Shown here piece after piece: positions 46,812 through 59,323 of a stretch of 64,000 nt of DNA. Source of the stretch: Voacanga thouarsii. Its lineage: Eukaryota > Streptophyta > Magnoliopsida > Gentianales > Apocynaceae. A program made the translations under genes and the position numbers. A model generated the notes under the pieces. That model was not told where the DNA came from and searched no databases. It saw only the letters and a list, made by a program, of their open reading frames with translations. Each line of letters begins with the position of its first letter. Positions within the stretch are counted from its first letter, which is position 1. The stretch lies in contig JANUWF010001110.1 of the NCBI GenBank assembly GCA_026120185.1, positions 1,837,001 to 1,901,000 on the forward strand. Reading direction: 5' to 3'.

Positions 46812-49800
46812 TTAAAGACTCTCTCTACCAAAGGCTTGGTAAAAGAATTTGTTAAATTGTTCTGCGAAGCAATCTGTTCCACCACGACTTCCCATCTCTA
46901 GATGAAATCCCAGATCAGGTGGTATTTTCTCTCTATGTGCTTCCCCTTTTTGTGGTTCTTTGGTTCTTTGAATTGTGAGACTGCACTAGTGTTGTCGCAA
47001 TACATCACAACTAGTTTGTCCATGTGTGGCACGACTCTAAGTTTCAAACAGAACTTCCGGAGCCAAACTGCTTCCTTGGATGCCTCCGAAGCTGCCACAT
47101 CCTCAACTTCTATAGTTGAGTCAGTAATGCAAGATTGCTTGATACTCTTCCATGAAATGGCTCCTCCAGATAAGGTGAAGACATATCCATTAGTAAATTT
47201 TCTCTCATCCTTATTCGCTTGGACGTCTGAGTCCGTGTATTTTGTAGGAACCAAGTTATCAGCCCTGTAAACCAGCATATAATCTCTCGTACCTTTAAGA
47301 TACTTAAGAATATGTTGTACAGCCTGTCAATAAACCTCCTCGGGTTTAATTGATATCTGCTGACTAAGCCTACGACAAAGTAGATATCTGGCCTAGTACA
47401 CAACATGAAATACATGAGACTTCCCACAGCCAAAGCATAGGGAATTCTAGTCATCCTATTTTTTTCTTCTTGAGACTTTGGATAATCCTTTGAAGAAAAA
47501 GATAACCCCTGTCTACAAGGGATCAATGCCCCCTTGCATGAGTTCATGCTATACTTGGCCAACATCTTGTCAATATATGTAGTTTAGAATAAACCTAACA
47601 TTCTCTACTTCTTATTTCTAAAAAGCTTTATTCCGAGAATGTAACTGGCTTTACCTAAGTCCTTTATACTAAATTGACTAGATAGCCAAACCTTAGTAGA
47701 TGACAATGTCCCTACATCATTTTCAATAAGTAGAATGTTATCCATATACAGGACAAAAAAAATCACATTTATGCCTTTCAGTTTTCTATACACACACGGT
47801 TCATTCTCATTTTGAATGAACCCGTAAAACCTTACCGTCTCATCGAAATGAATGTTCCATACTCTGAATGCTTGCTTAAGTCCATAAATGGATTTCTTAA
47901 GCTTACAAACCATATGTTGTTAGCCTTTAGCTATAAAGCCTTATGATTGAGACATATAGATGTCTTCACTAAGATGGCCATTTAAAAATGCCGTCTTGAC
48001 ATCCATTTGCCATATCTCGTAGTCATTATGATATGCGATGGCAAGAAGGATATGGATGGACTTAAGCATAGCTACTGGGGAAAAGGTTTCCTCATAGTCG
48101 ATCCTTTCTTTCTAAGTGTACTCTTTTGCCATAAGCCTAACTTTGAAGATTTCCACCTTCCCATCCGCTCCCCTCTTCTTCTTATAAACCCACTTACACC
48201 CAATGAATTTTATTCCTTCAGGTGAAGCTACAAACTCCCAAACTTGATTGAAGTACATAGACTCAATCTCGGTTTTTCGTTACTTTATGCCATAGGTTTG
48301 CATCAGCATCAGCAATAGCCTCCTCATATCTAGTGGGATCTTGTTCCTGATGGTGGAGACTAGGTCAAAAACCTCTCCAGTCCATCTTTCTGGAACTCTA
48401 GATATCCTCCCACTACGATGAGGCTCCAATTGTATAGGTTCCTGAGGCTGTGCCTCTTCTTGTTCCATAATTGGGTTAGGAGAAATTGATTCAGAAAATA
48501 ACTTCTCTTTAAGTTCCAACCTTGTTAAACCTTTAGTAGATGTACTTTATTCATCCTTCAAGTATCTAGCATTAGTATTCACGAGTACTTTATGCTCTTT
48601 GCAATGATAAAAGTAACCACCATTTGTACCTTTTAGATACCCTATAAAATAGCATAATTCTGATCTTGATTCTAACCTGTCTTACTTGATCAGTACATAA
48701 ACTGGACAACCCTATATCTTGAGATGATTTAGACTTGGCTTACACCTAGTCCACAACTCATAGGGAGTCTTAGGTATTGACTTGGAAGGCACTAAGTTCA
48801 GAATATATGCTGCTGTTTCTAGGGCATATCCCCAAAAAGATACTGGAAGAGTAGTATGAGACATCATGCTTCAGACCATTTCCATCAATGTCCTATTCCT
48901 TTTCTTAGCTACTTCATTTTGCTGGGGTGTTTCCGGTGCAGAGAGTTGGGATACTCTCCCATGATGTACCATTTAGTCCTTGAATTCACTAAGGAGGTAT
49001 TCTCCATCACGATCCTATTGTAAGGTCTTGATTGGCTTACCTGTTCGATGCTCCATTTCGGCCTTAAACTCTTTGAACTTGTCAAAAGAGTCAGACTTGC
49101 ATCTCATCAGATAAATATAACAATATCTTGTGCAATCATCTGTGAAAGTAATGAAGTACTCAAACCCCCTCTTATTGGCGTAGACAGAAGACCACACACA
49201 TCAGTGTGAACAAGACTCAATACTTCATTAGCTCTATCCGCCTTTTGGACAAAAGACCTTTTGGTCATTCTCCCCATAAGACAGGATTCACATTGAGGCT
49301 AACTTTCCAATCTCAATGAGTCTAAAGGCCTACCATGGATTAACATTTGAATCCTGGTTAAGTTAATATGACCAAAACTTATATGCCAAATATATGAGTC
49401 ATTGGTATTGATCTTTCTCTTCCTATTTAAAGGTTCTGATTGAGCATTATTCAAGTGATTGTTAATAGGATTAATGAAGAATAGATTTCCATACATGTGC
49501 CCAGTACATATAAATTCTCCATTTCTACCGATAGTAATACCAGAATAGAAAGAAATAGAATATCATTGATTTATTAGTTTTGCAACTAAAACCAAAATCT
49601 GTCTAAAACCAGGAATAAATAAAACATCATTCAAAATAACTATTCTATTATAATCAAAAGTAAGTTCTAGTTCTCCCACAGCAAGGGCCCAAACTTGTGC
49701 TCCATTTCCCACGCGTAGTTCATGTTCGCCCTTCTAGAGTTTTCTAACCTTCCTAAACCCCTGCAAAGAGTTACAAATATGATCAGTGGTTCCTGAATCA

Positions 49801-50658
49801 ACAATCCAAGTGAAAGTTGATTCAACTATTGATATAGACTCTAGATATAGAACATTACCTGTAGGGTTTTTCTTGGTCTGAAGATCTGGACACCCCTTTT
49901 TCTAGTGTCCCTTCTTCCCACACTTGAAGCATTTGCCCTTGGGTTTATCTTTGGGTTGAGACTCGGGCTGATGCACTACATTACCCTTCTTCTTCTTGAA
50001 TTTTCTGGGCTTGGGTCCAGTTCTCGAAGAAGAAGCTATCATAGCTCTAGCTCGTGGCTTCATAACCTTCTCTACTACCTGAAGCTCCTTCATCAATTCA
50101 GTTAAACCCATGTTTAACTTGTTCATATTGTAATTCAACTTGAACTGAGTGAATGAGCTTGGTAAAGATTCGAAAACCATGTCCACTTGGCTCTCGGGAT
50201 CAATAACAACCCCAAGACTTCTTCTTTCTCAAAAGTAGCAATCATCTTGAATATATGCTCTCTGACTGAACTCCATCAGTCATCTTGGTGTTTATGATCA
50301 TTCTAAGAGCCTCCTGCCTTGTGGGCCGACTCTTATCTGGGAATATTGTGGCTAGAGATGTGCTAATGTTATATATAGTAGTCATGTGCTCATGTTTGAA
50401 CTGTAGCACATTTAACATGGAGGCTAATATATAGCATTGGGCCATTTTGTCAGCCTTCTTCCATGTCTTTTCAGCCTCACTCTTCTTAGCGGTGGAACCT
50501 TCCCCAATTACTAGACAGGTCTCATATACAACATACTTATTCTCTTTGGCTGTGAGTATTATGTCTAGGTTCCTTTTCTAGTCCACATAGTTTGGACCCG
50601 TTAGCTTATTCTCATGAAGAATAATGGCTAAGAGACTGAAAGAACCTCCACCAATCAT
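46766..50658 (-). pseudogene. copia polyprotein remnant (element B)
   Basis: Starts MIGGGSFSLLAIILHENKL at 50658. The gag shows KCFKCGKKGHWKKGC, an intact CCHC knuckle, at about 49890-49930. Next come protease with IVDSGTTDHICN (about 49800), integrase with HISFGHINL (49400) and FTDDCTRYCYIY (49130), RT with YMDN in place of YVDD (near 47745), and RNase H with a final YCDNTSAV (about 47010) and KHIERKYHLI. The stop is at 46766. Frames shift at several points and there are many stops. Its sequence differs clearly from family A, so it is another copia lineage. Length about 1298 codons, normal for the family. Confidence 0.9.
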
Positions 50659-52437
50659 TTCTAAAATTTTGAAAAATAAAAGAAATTCTTAGTCTTTGTA
50701 AAACAAAAATAATTTTGTACACTTTAATCTCATTTTAAACTTGATAATAGCTAACCCCATTACTATTATTTTTAATATGATTAATTCGACTCTTAGGAAA
50801 ACTGACATAACTTCTGGAGAAGATTAATAGTTTCTTAAGTTAAGTGTATTAACCACCACAAATTAATTTCCCTTCTAGGTAATAATCTAGAAGATAACTC
50901 CATCGAGGGGATGGCCGTTTCTTCTCATTTCCTATGGACATACCTCACACTATAACCTCCAACGTGAGCCGACCGATCATAATACGTGTCCCGAGTTATT
51001 AATTACATCCTTCTATTATTTCTAGATCCTTGTGGTATCCCATCCTATACGGGATCACTCCTAGGGTGACACAAGGAGATTGACGATCTCTAATGAGGAT
51101 CGTGATGGAAGCCGTGGGGCTATTGGAACCCCTCTCCTACTTAATTTTCTAAATAAGGATTTTCTTGGAAAAATATTATTTGAAAAATTCCAATTAAGTT
51201 CTCCTTTAATTTAAAATAAAATGTCTAAATCTATAAAAAATTTCTATGTCAAGGTTTATACCCTTTGAGAAATCTTTCCTCATGGATTAATTTTATTTAA
51301 GTAAAAAACTTAATAATTTCAAAACTTTTCCATTTAAAAATTCCTAGAGATTTTGATCTCAAGGCTTTATTTGACAAAAATAATTTTTCCTTTGCTAATA
51401 TGAATTACAATGGTTTTCCATTTTAACTTACAAAAATTTCTAAATCCATAATATTTTCTATGTCAAGGATAAAAAACCCTTAAGAAAATAACTACGGATT
51501 AATTTTTGTTTAAGTTAAAATAACCATTTAATTAAAAAAAATATTTTTCCTTGTCAAATAAAATTTTCCAAAGATTTTGGTCTTTGAGAAAATATGCACA
51601 TAGGAGTTAAAATAATTAGCATATTAGAAAACTGTAAATGTTTTTATGCATTTTTCTTTTTAATGCTAAGTGCCCAAATTAAAAAAAAATAAACACATTA
51701 ATTAAATAAATTAATGATCTTGTTTAATCCTAATATCATTTATTATTATTTTTCATGCAAAATATTCAATGAATATTAACTATCGCAAAAAATAACTTCG
51801 CCTGGTATGGTACAAAAAAAAAAAAAAATTCTTATCCAGTGCACCCGCCACACTGAATGATGGCCCATTGGAAGACCCAAGGACCACGGTCCGTGGGCGG
51901 GTGCCCGATGCAGTAGCTTTCACGAGGAAGCTTCCTTGCACATGCCTAGCGCCGAGGAAATGCTCGAGCCCGGCTGTGGCTTCAAGTCGCGGTTGGCCTG
52001 GGTGTCCTCGGCTCCCCTCACACCAAGGGTCCGGCTAGACTTGGCTTGTTGCTAGGTTTGCGGCTCGGTTCATCTTTTTCCTTGAGAAAAAAATCCTTTC
52101 ACTGTGATTTTCTTTTGCAACTTTCACTGGGCACTTTTTTAATGCTTGGTGAAAGGATTTTTTTCAATATTAAAATCCTTTTTAATGCTATTCGTCCAAG
52201 GCCATTTCTTGTTATATTTTTTCACCAAAAAACATAACAACTACCTATACCCTTTTAAATTTGGCTTACACAAAACTAAACAAAGCAGTAAAGAAAATTT
52301 TATAGAGGTTCCTATACCTCAACAGTGAGGTGTACAGATAATCTACCCCTACCAAAACAGCGAAAGATCTCATTATTAATAGTCTTGCCATGTTTTATTA
52401 ACTAGTATTCATCAATCCTAATCCTTTCAAAGCAAAC
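50659..52437 (-). other. leader of copia B
   Basis: Non-coding. AT-rich up to about 51830, then a GC-rich island (51840-52070) with CCACGGTCCGTGG-type inverted repeats, then AT-rich again up to the primer site. No gene seen. Confidence 0.6.
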
Positions 52438-52449
52438 GCTCTGATACCA
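52438..52449 (-). promoter_or_regulatory. primer binding site of copia B
   Basis: Minus strand TGGTATCAGAGC, the exact plant initiator tRNA-Met complement used by copia elements, two bases from the LTR. Confidence 0.9.
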
Positions 52450-52451
52450 CT

Positions 52452-54362
52452 TGCAGGAACTAAAAACAGAGACGCCATGCATGCATGAAACAAGACCTAG
52501 AAAAACAAGAACACGATGCAATGGAAGGTTAAAATTATTACCTTTACGTGTTCTTTTCTAGTTTAGTTGAAAAGATGAAGCACCAACCATAGGAGCAGCT
52601 ACCTGTCTCAACGATAATTCTGGCGAGAAACTAGTGATCCGTCGGCTTCTTCTTGGCATGTACGCAAAGCTTTTCGCATATCAGAATAGTCATCCGCCTA
52701 TCTATGTTGGTGAAACAACCTAGGTGAAGCTCGGTCCTTCTTGATCCTTTATTATTAGTTAGCAAAGACAAGAAGATGGAAAAAGAAAACAGAGCAAATG
52801 AAAGAGAGAATAGAGGGAAAAAAAACTCTGGTTTTTTTCTTCTTCCATAGTGTCGTGAGTTCTGTTCTTTTGCTTATTGCACGACTCCTACTTACATCCT
52901 AGTTAATCCAACCCCGGTATTTTGATATTTCAAATATCTGGAGGTTATCAAGAGAAGAGGTTTGGGTAATCCCCAACTCTTCTGTACCGTAAATAATAAA
53001 AACCCTTTAGTCTAGGCTATTGGGCCAAAATAATTTATTATTTTCCTTGAACCTAATGAGCCCAAAAATAATAACAATTAATTATTTATTTCCTGGTCCT
53101 ATTAAAATAATTCAATAAATAATTAATGAGCCTAAATGAACTAAAATAATTATTAACCATTTTATTAACTAGTTTAAGCCCAGGTTAATTTTTCTAATTA
53201 TTCAATTTGGGCTTCGACCCTGAATAATTAATTAGCCAATCAAACTAGATAATAAACTTGATTTCTCTCATTCTTTTTATTTTACTCCAATCCAAAAATA
53301 AATTAGACTTCCTAAATAAATAAAAAATCATTTTTCCATTGTGACTATTTCCTCGACCTAAAATAATTAGGACTTACAAACTATTCTGAGGACTAAAAAG
53401 ATATATCGCATTGGCTACTAAAATGGCTAAAATACCCTTACTATATAAATAGCTGTATTTTGCATATTAAATATTTTCTAATATCACCATAAAGAAATAT
53501 TGACCCTAAGAATAATGTTGCGTTAGCTATGTCTTCAACCCATAGGTGAAATGACTAAAATACCCCTCTACAAATCGCAGTTCATTTAGAGAAGAAATAG
53601 TGTACTAATACCTCTCTAAACGACATCTACTATACTTAGGCTTCTAGTCCAATGATCTACGACTTCTTAGAATATTCTAACTTTTCAAGAGAGCTACCCT
53701 AAAGCTAATATCCAAGTTATTTTCCCCAGAGCCTTGGATAATTAAATCATTCGAACAACCACAAGGGGCGATATAGTGTAGACACTATCTCCTACAAGTC
53801 TGTCTTGACTACCTAGTTGTATATACCCAACAAACAAGTATATTGGTCATTCTCAAGAACCTCAACTATAGTATATCAAAGCATACACTTCTAGTTTCAT
53901 CAGACCACCAACTTATACTCAAGCTGTAGAGTACAAGTCCATACTGTAGTAGTAATAGTCTGAGTTTCTATCACATAGTACTTTTAGAAACTAGCACTAT
54001 AGGTCCAGTTCTACATATTTAAAATACTCTTGTGTCATGAAATTTGTATGCTACTTATTAGCTAAAGGTAAGCCATTCCCTGTTTGGAATTCAAAACACA
54101 ATAATCTTGCCATGATGAGATTCCTATTCTTATCATCTGGTTAAGAACAATAGTTTATGTGTTAAGTATATCATGATTCATACCTTACTGTGTAAGACTT
54201 CCATTCACATAAACCATTTACTTAAATACAATGGGTCTTTTCCAATAAAATCGTGCACAAATATAAAGAAAATTTCACAAATAAAATTTGAGAAAAATAC
54301 TTTTATTAATATAAGTACAAAATACATCAGAAATCTTATCTAAGAGGGTATACATTCCAACA
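52452..54362 (-). repeat. 5' LTR of copia B
   Basis: 1911 bp; plus-strand ends TGCAGGAAC and ATTCCAACA, then TSD GGTAG. Pairs with 44627-46534. Confidence 0.94.
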
Positions 54363-55429
54363 GGTAGAGAATATGCATTAATATACATGTCTTTGAGATT
54401 AGTAATCTTTAATAATTTAGAATTAACCTATTAATTCTAATAAGGATTGGTTTATTAATTCAACAATTAATAAACTTATATTCAGCAGATCATAAGCGCT
54501 ATCTAACAACATATCATGACCACCCAAGAGTCCAGAAATTCAAGTGGCTTGACATGAACCATTCAATAACAAACTATAGAACAATAAATTCATTTCACTA
54601 TATAATATCTCATTCGGTTTGGAGTACGAAATTAGCGCTAACTCCCTCCAGAATATATATTAATTCTGGCCCAAAAATATTAGTACTTGTATAAGGAATC
54701 CACTACTCTACATGTGTATCAATTGGAACTATTTTTAATGCACAATCACCTTGGCCAAGGATTTTACGAGTAGTCATTCTAACAAGTGGCCGTGAGATAT
54801 TTAACCCTATTATTAGGAATGGTGAATCATTTATTGACCATCTCAACTACTTTCGTTTACCTCATATTATACCCAATATCCATCCTATAGACAGTCCTCG
54901 ATCTAGCTCCAGAGATTGAAATCAAAGTACAATACTCAGCAAACAAAGTATCTTAAAGATCTCAAGTTTAAGGATACTTGTACGTTTACTATGGCGAGAT
55001 TCTATCACTGGCACAAAATAGTTATCCATTTGATTATCTCATAGTTAAGTCATCCAGTGTATTTGTTCTATTAACAAGCATCTACGTGTTAACTTTGATT
55101 ATCACAATACTCAAGAATGTAAGAACCACCACCTAATCAGATTAGGAAATCTAACATGTGCTAGTCTTAATGCATTAATAATGTCCTATTTCATTAATAC
55201 CATGACTAGGGATTATTTAAATATTAACACTCTACAGTATAATAGGAATCTTACATTATGATCTCTATCATGATTTTCTTAACTTAGTGTTGTACTTGAG
55301 ACTTTATCTAACAGTTATTTTACATGAAAGTAAAGAAAATAAATTGAAAGATAAATAATGCCTTGTATTATAAAACAAATGTGTCATATACAAAGTACAA
55401 GTAATTGCCTCTAGGTCACAATACTAACA
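54363..55429 (-). repeat. 3' LTR of A2, proximal (U3) part
   Basis: Continues the A2 LTR from the copia B target site and ends CTAACA next to the polypurine tract. The first five bases are the duplicated target. Confidence 0.9.
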
Positions 55430-55443
55430 AACTCCCACTTACA
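55430..55443 (-). promoter_or_regulatory. polypurine tract of A2
   Basis: Minus strand GTGTAAGTGGGAGTT-like tract next to the LTR start TGTTAG; matches A1 4991-5005. Confidence 0.8.
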
Positions 55444-58400
55444 CTAGAGCCAATCAATCATGTATTTAATAGCGAATGACTCAACATGCCTATTATGTTT
55501 CTTCTGGGATGGTGCTTTTGTAAGTGGGCCAGCTATGTTCTCATCTATGGGAACTCTCTCTATCTTTACATCTTGTCTATCTATGATCCCTCGAATCAGA
55601 TGATGGTGTCGTAGCACGTGTTTGGATCTTTGGTGAGACCGTGGCTCCTTGGCTTATGCAATGGTTCGTTATTGTCACAATACAAGAATATTAGACCAAC
55701 AACGCTAGGGACCACACCCAGTTTTATCACGAACTTCTTGATTAAAACGGTTTCCTTAGCTGCTTCAGAAGCGACTATGTACTCAACTTTTGTCATAGAG
55801 TTAGCAATAGTCTCTTGTTTGGAACTTTTCCAACTTATTATCCCTCCGCACAGTGTAAACACTAGCTAGACTGTGATTTGAAATCATCTTTATTAGATTG
55901 AAAATTGGCATCAGTATGCCCGTTTACTTTCAAATCACCTTCTCATAAACCAAGAACACATCCTTAGTCCTTTGCAAGTACTTAAGGATGTTTTTTACAA
56001 CAGCATAATGACCCTTACTAAGGTTAGATTGGTATCTACTCATCAAACTAAGAGCGTAGGATACATCGGGTCTTGTACATATCATAGTGTACATAATAGA
56101 TCTAACTATTGAAACATATGGAATCTTACTCATGTGATCCCTTTCAAATTGTGTCTTAGGAGACATCGACTTTGAAAACCTTATCCCATGGGACATGGGT
56201 AAGAATCCATTTTTAGATTTATCCTACTAAATCTCTTTAGCACTTTGTCTATGTATGTAGACTATGAAAGATCTAGCAACCTTTTTGACCTATCTCTATA
56301 GTTCCTTAATCCAAGAATGTAGGTTGCTTCTCAAAGGTCTTTCATGGAGAATTTATTGGACAACCAAACTTTAACTGATTGAAGGACAGGTACATCATTT
56401 CTTATTAGAATATATCATCTACATAAAGTAATAAGAAAATGATTGCACTCCTACTAACCTTCTTGTACACATAAAGCTCATTCATATTTTGAATAAAACC
56501 AAACTCTTTGATTGTTTCATCAAAACGGATGTTCCAACTCCTAGAAGCTTACTTAAGTCCATAAATGGACCTTTGCAGCTTGCACTATCATTAGATGTGA
56601 AACCCTTAGGTTGTGTCATATACACTTCCTCAGTCAGATTTTCATTTAGGAAAGCTATTTTCACATCCATTTTTCAAATATCATAATCATGATGAGCAAC
56701 AATGGCTAGAAGTCTCCTAATGGATTTTAGCCTGGCTACTGGCGAGAAGGTTTCATCGTAGTCAATACCATGTTGTTAACGATAACCCTTAGTCACTAGT
56801 CGTACTTTATAGGTAACTACGTTATCATCCATATCGATTTTTTTCTTGAAACCCCATTTGCACCCAATAGGTTTGATTCCTTTGGGTGAATAAACCAAAG
56901 TCTATACTTGGTTGTCATACATAAAATTCATCTCTGACTTCATGGCCTCAAGCTATTTGTCAGATTCTGAATTGTTCAGAACTTTCTTGTAGGTAGTAGG
57001 CTTATTTTCATCTACAAGTAATACGTCATTGTGACCACTTATGAGAAATTCATATCTCTTAAATGCCACACGTATCCTACTCAACCTACGAGGATCTTGT
57101 GTAGTAGAGGGTTAATCTATTCTCACAATAGATGTGGGATCAAACGATTAATCCTTGTTTGTTTGTTCTTCTTGAACTTCACTAAATTCAATTTTACTCC
57201 TACTATCCCCTTTGAGCATGTGCTCCTTCTCTAAGAAGACAGCATACTTCGAAATAAACACTTTGTTTTTGGAGGATAGATAGAAGTAATACCCAAAAAA
57301 TTCTTTCGGATAACCCACAAATAAACACTTGTCAGACTTACTTTTAAGTTTGTCTGACTGTAGCCATTTGACAAAGGCAGGACAATCCTATACTCTCAAG
57401 TGAGATAAGTTTAGTTTCTTGCCAACGAATATCTCAAATGGGGTAGTATCAACCGTTTTATATGAAACTTTGTTTAGAATATAAACAGAAGTCTCTAGTG
57501 CGCACCCCAAAATGATTTTGACTAGTCTGCAGAAGCCATTATGGTCTGTACTATGTCTAGAAGGGTTCGATTCCTTCCCTTAGATACACTGTTATGTTAA
57601 GGTGTATGTGGTGGAGTCCATTGAGATAATATTCTATTATCTCTAAGATAATCCTGAAACTATTGGTTTAGGTATTCACCTTCTTGATCCAATCTTAGAG
57701 TCTTAATACTATTATCAATTTGTTTATCTATTTCATTCTTGAAGTTTTTGAACTTTTCAAAAGTTTCAGATTTATATTTCATTAAATACAAACATCCATA
57801 TAGTGAAAAATCATCGATAAAGGTTATGAAATAATGATAACCTCCTCTTGTTGTATAGACATTGGGCCATATACATCAGAATGTATGAGTTTTAATAACT
57901 TTTTGACCCTTTCTCCTTTTCTAGAAAAAGGGATTTTAGCCATTTTACCTAGTAAACAAGACTCGCGAATACTATATGATTTATACTCAAATGACCCTAA
58001 GTCACCAAGCCTGTATAACTTAGAAACACGATTCTCGCTTACATGGCCTAAATGATAATGCCATAAGTAAGAAGTGTTTGGGTTATCAATATTTGGTTTT
58101 TTATTGTTTAGGTTGAAAATTGGATTATCCATGTCTAGAACATATAAACTGTTAACCAAAGTTGCAAAACCATAATGAATATCATTCAATGAAAAAAAAC
58201 AACATTTATTCTTAAATATCAAATGAAATCTATACAAGTCTAAGCACACAATTGAGATAATGTTTTCCATTAAAACTGGTATAAAATAACAATTTTGTAG
58301 TTTTAAAACTAATCTTGAAAGTAGGTTTAAGTGCAGCAACTTTTCCTCCATTTGCAGTACACGGGTCCACGTCGCCTTTCTCTAGCCTTCTACTGTCATT

Positions 58401-59323
58401 TAGTCCCTACAAGTTATTGCACAAATGAGATATACATCCAGTATCCAATACACATATCTTATTTCTAAAGACAGTATTTATCTCAATCATAAACATACTA
58501 GGAGTAGAAGTAGAAGTGCCCATAAGCTTCTCCTTCTACTTCTTTTCTTTGACGTCTCCAAGTAGGTTTTGCAGTTGCGCCTCCAGTGGCCCATTTTGCC
58601 ACAGTGATGGTATAGGCCCTTGGTGGCTGCATCATTCTTCTTCACACCACCTTTGGGCTTAGTGAGAGCCTTCTTCTTTTTCCTTTGAACTTTTTTCTTG
58701 GAAGAAGAAGATTCTACTATTAAGGCTGCGTTGGAATCCTTCATTATAGAGGACTCCGCAATCTTGAGAAGATTGATCAACTCAGGAATTGTGGACTTAA
58801 TCTTGTTCATCAAATAGTTAATCACAAATTGTGAAAAACTATTAGATAAAGATTGTATAATTAAGGCAACACTTAATTCATGGTCCATCATGAACCCTAG
58901 AGATCTAAGGTTCTCAATCAAGCCCAACATCTTTAGCCTATGAGTGGCCACAGAAGCACCCTTAGCTATTTTACAATGGAACAGTTGCTTTAAGATCTCA
59001 TATCTCTCTATTCTGGCTTGGGCGTCAAACAACTCTTGAAGATGGAGAATCATCGATTGAGCATTCCTATGTTCATGTTGTTTTTGCAGCTCAGGTATTA
59101 TTTACACTAGCATGATACAAAATGCCATGTCACTGTCCTCCTTGTGCTTGTTGTGGACAACATGAGCATCTTGAGCTGGTGGTGGTAGAATATGAGCATC
59201 TAACATGTAGAGCAACGTTTTCGACTTGAGAACGATTCTCAAGTTTCTATATTAGTCGAGATAGTTTGACTTAGTTAGTTTGTTGGTCTCCAAGATGCTA
59301 TGTAAGTTTAGGTTGGTTAACAT
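55444..59323 (-). pseudogene. copia polyprotein remnant (A2)
   Basis: Starts MLTNLNLHSILETNKL at 59323 and is collinear with A1 throughout. Gag is mostly open at 59053-58487, with a knuckle YHHCGKMGHWRRNC near 58590 whose first Cys is changed to Tyr. The integrase front is open at 58351-57824 with HYHLGHVSENRVS. RT shows YVDD near 56410, and RNase H YCDNNEPLHKP near 55650. The end is at 55444, because the A1 stop position is Trp here and the next stop is used. Unlike A1 it has frameshifts as well as stops (the frame changes between 57.8 and 56.7 kb and again near 55.9 kb). Confidence 0.9.

Larger units (their letters stand above)
44627..54362 (-). mobile_element. full-length Ty1/copia element B, TSD GGTAG
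   Basis: 9736 bp, flanked by GGTAG (44622-44626 and 54363-54367). The 5' LTR of A2 still shows the uninterrupted site (62254-62258). LTRs 44627-46534 and 52452-54362, initiator-Met primer site 52438-52449, leader about 1.8 kb, a polyprotein remnant and a polypurine tract. The two LTRs differ at very roughly one site in ten in the stretch I compared by eye, so the insertion is old. Confidence 0.96.
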
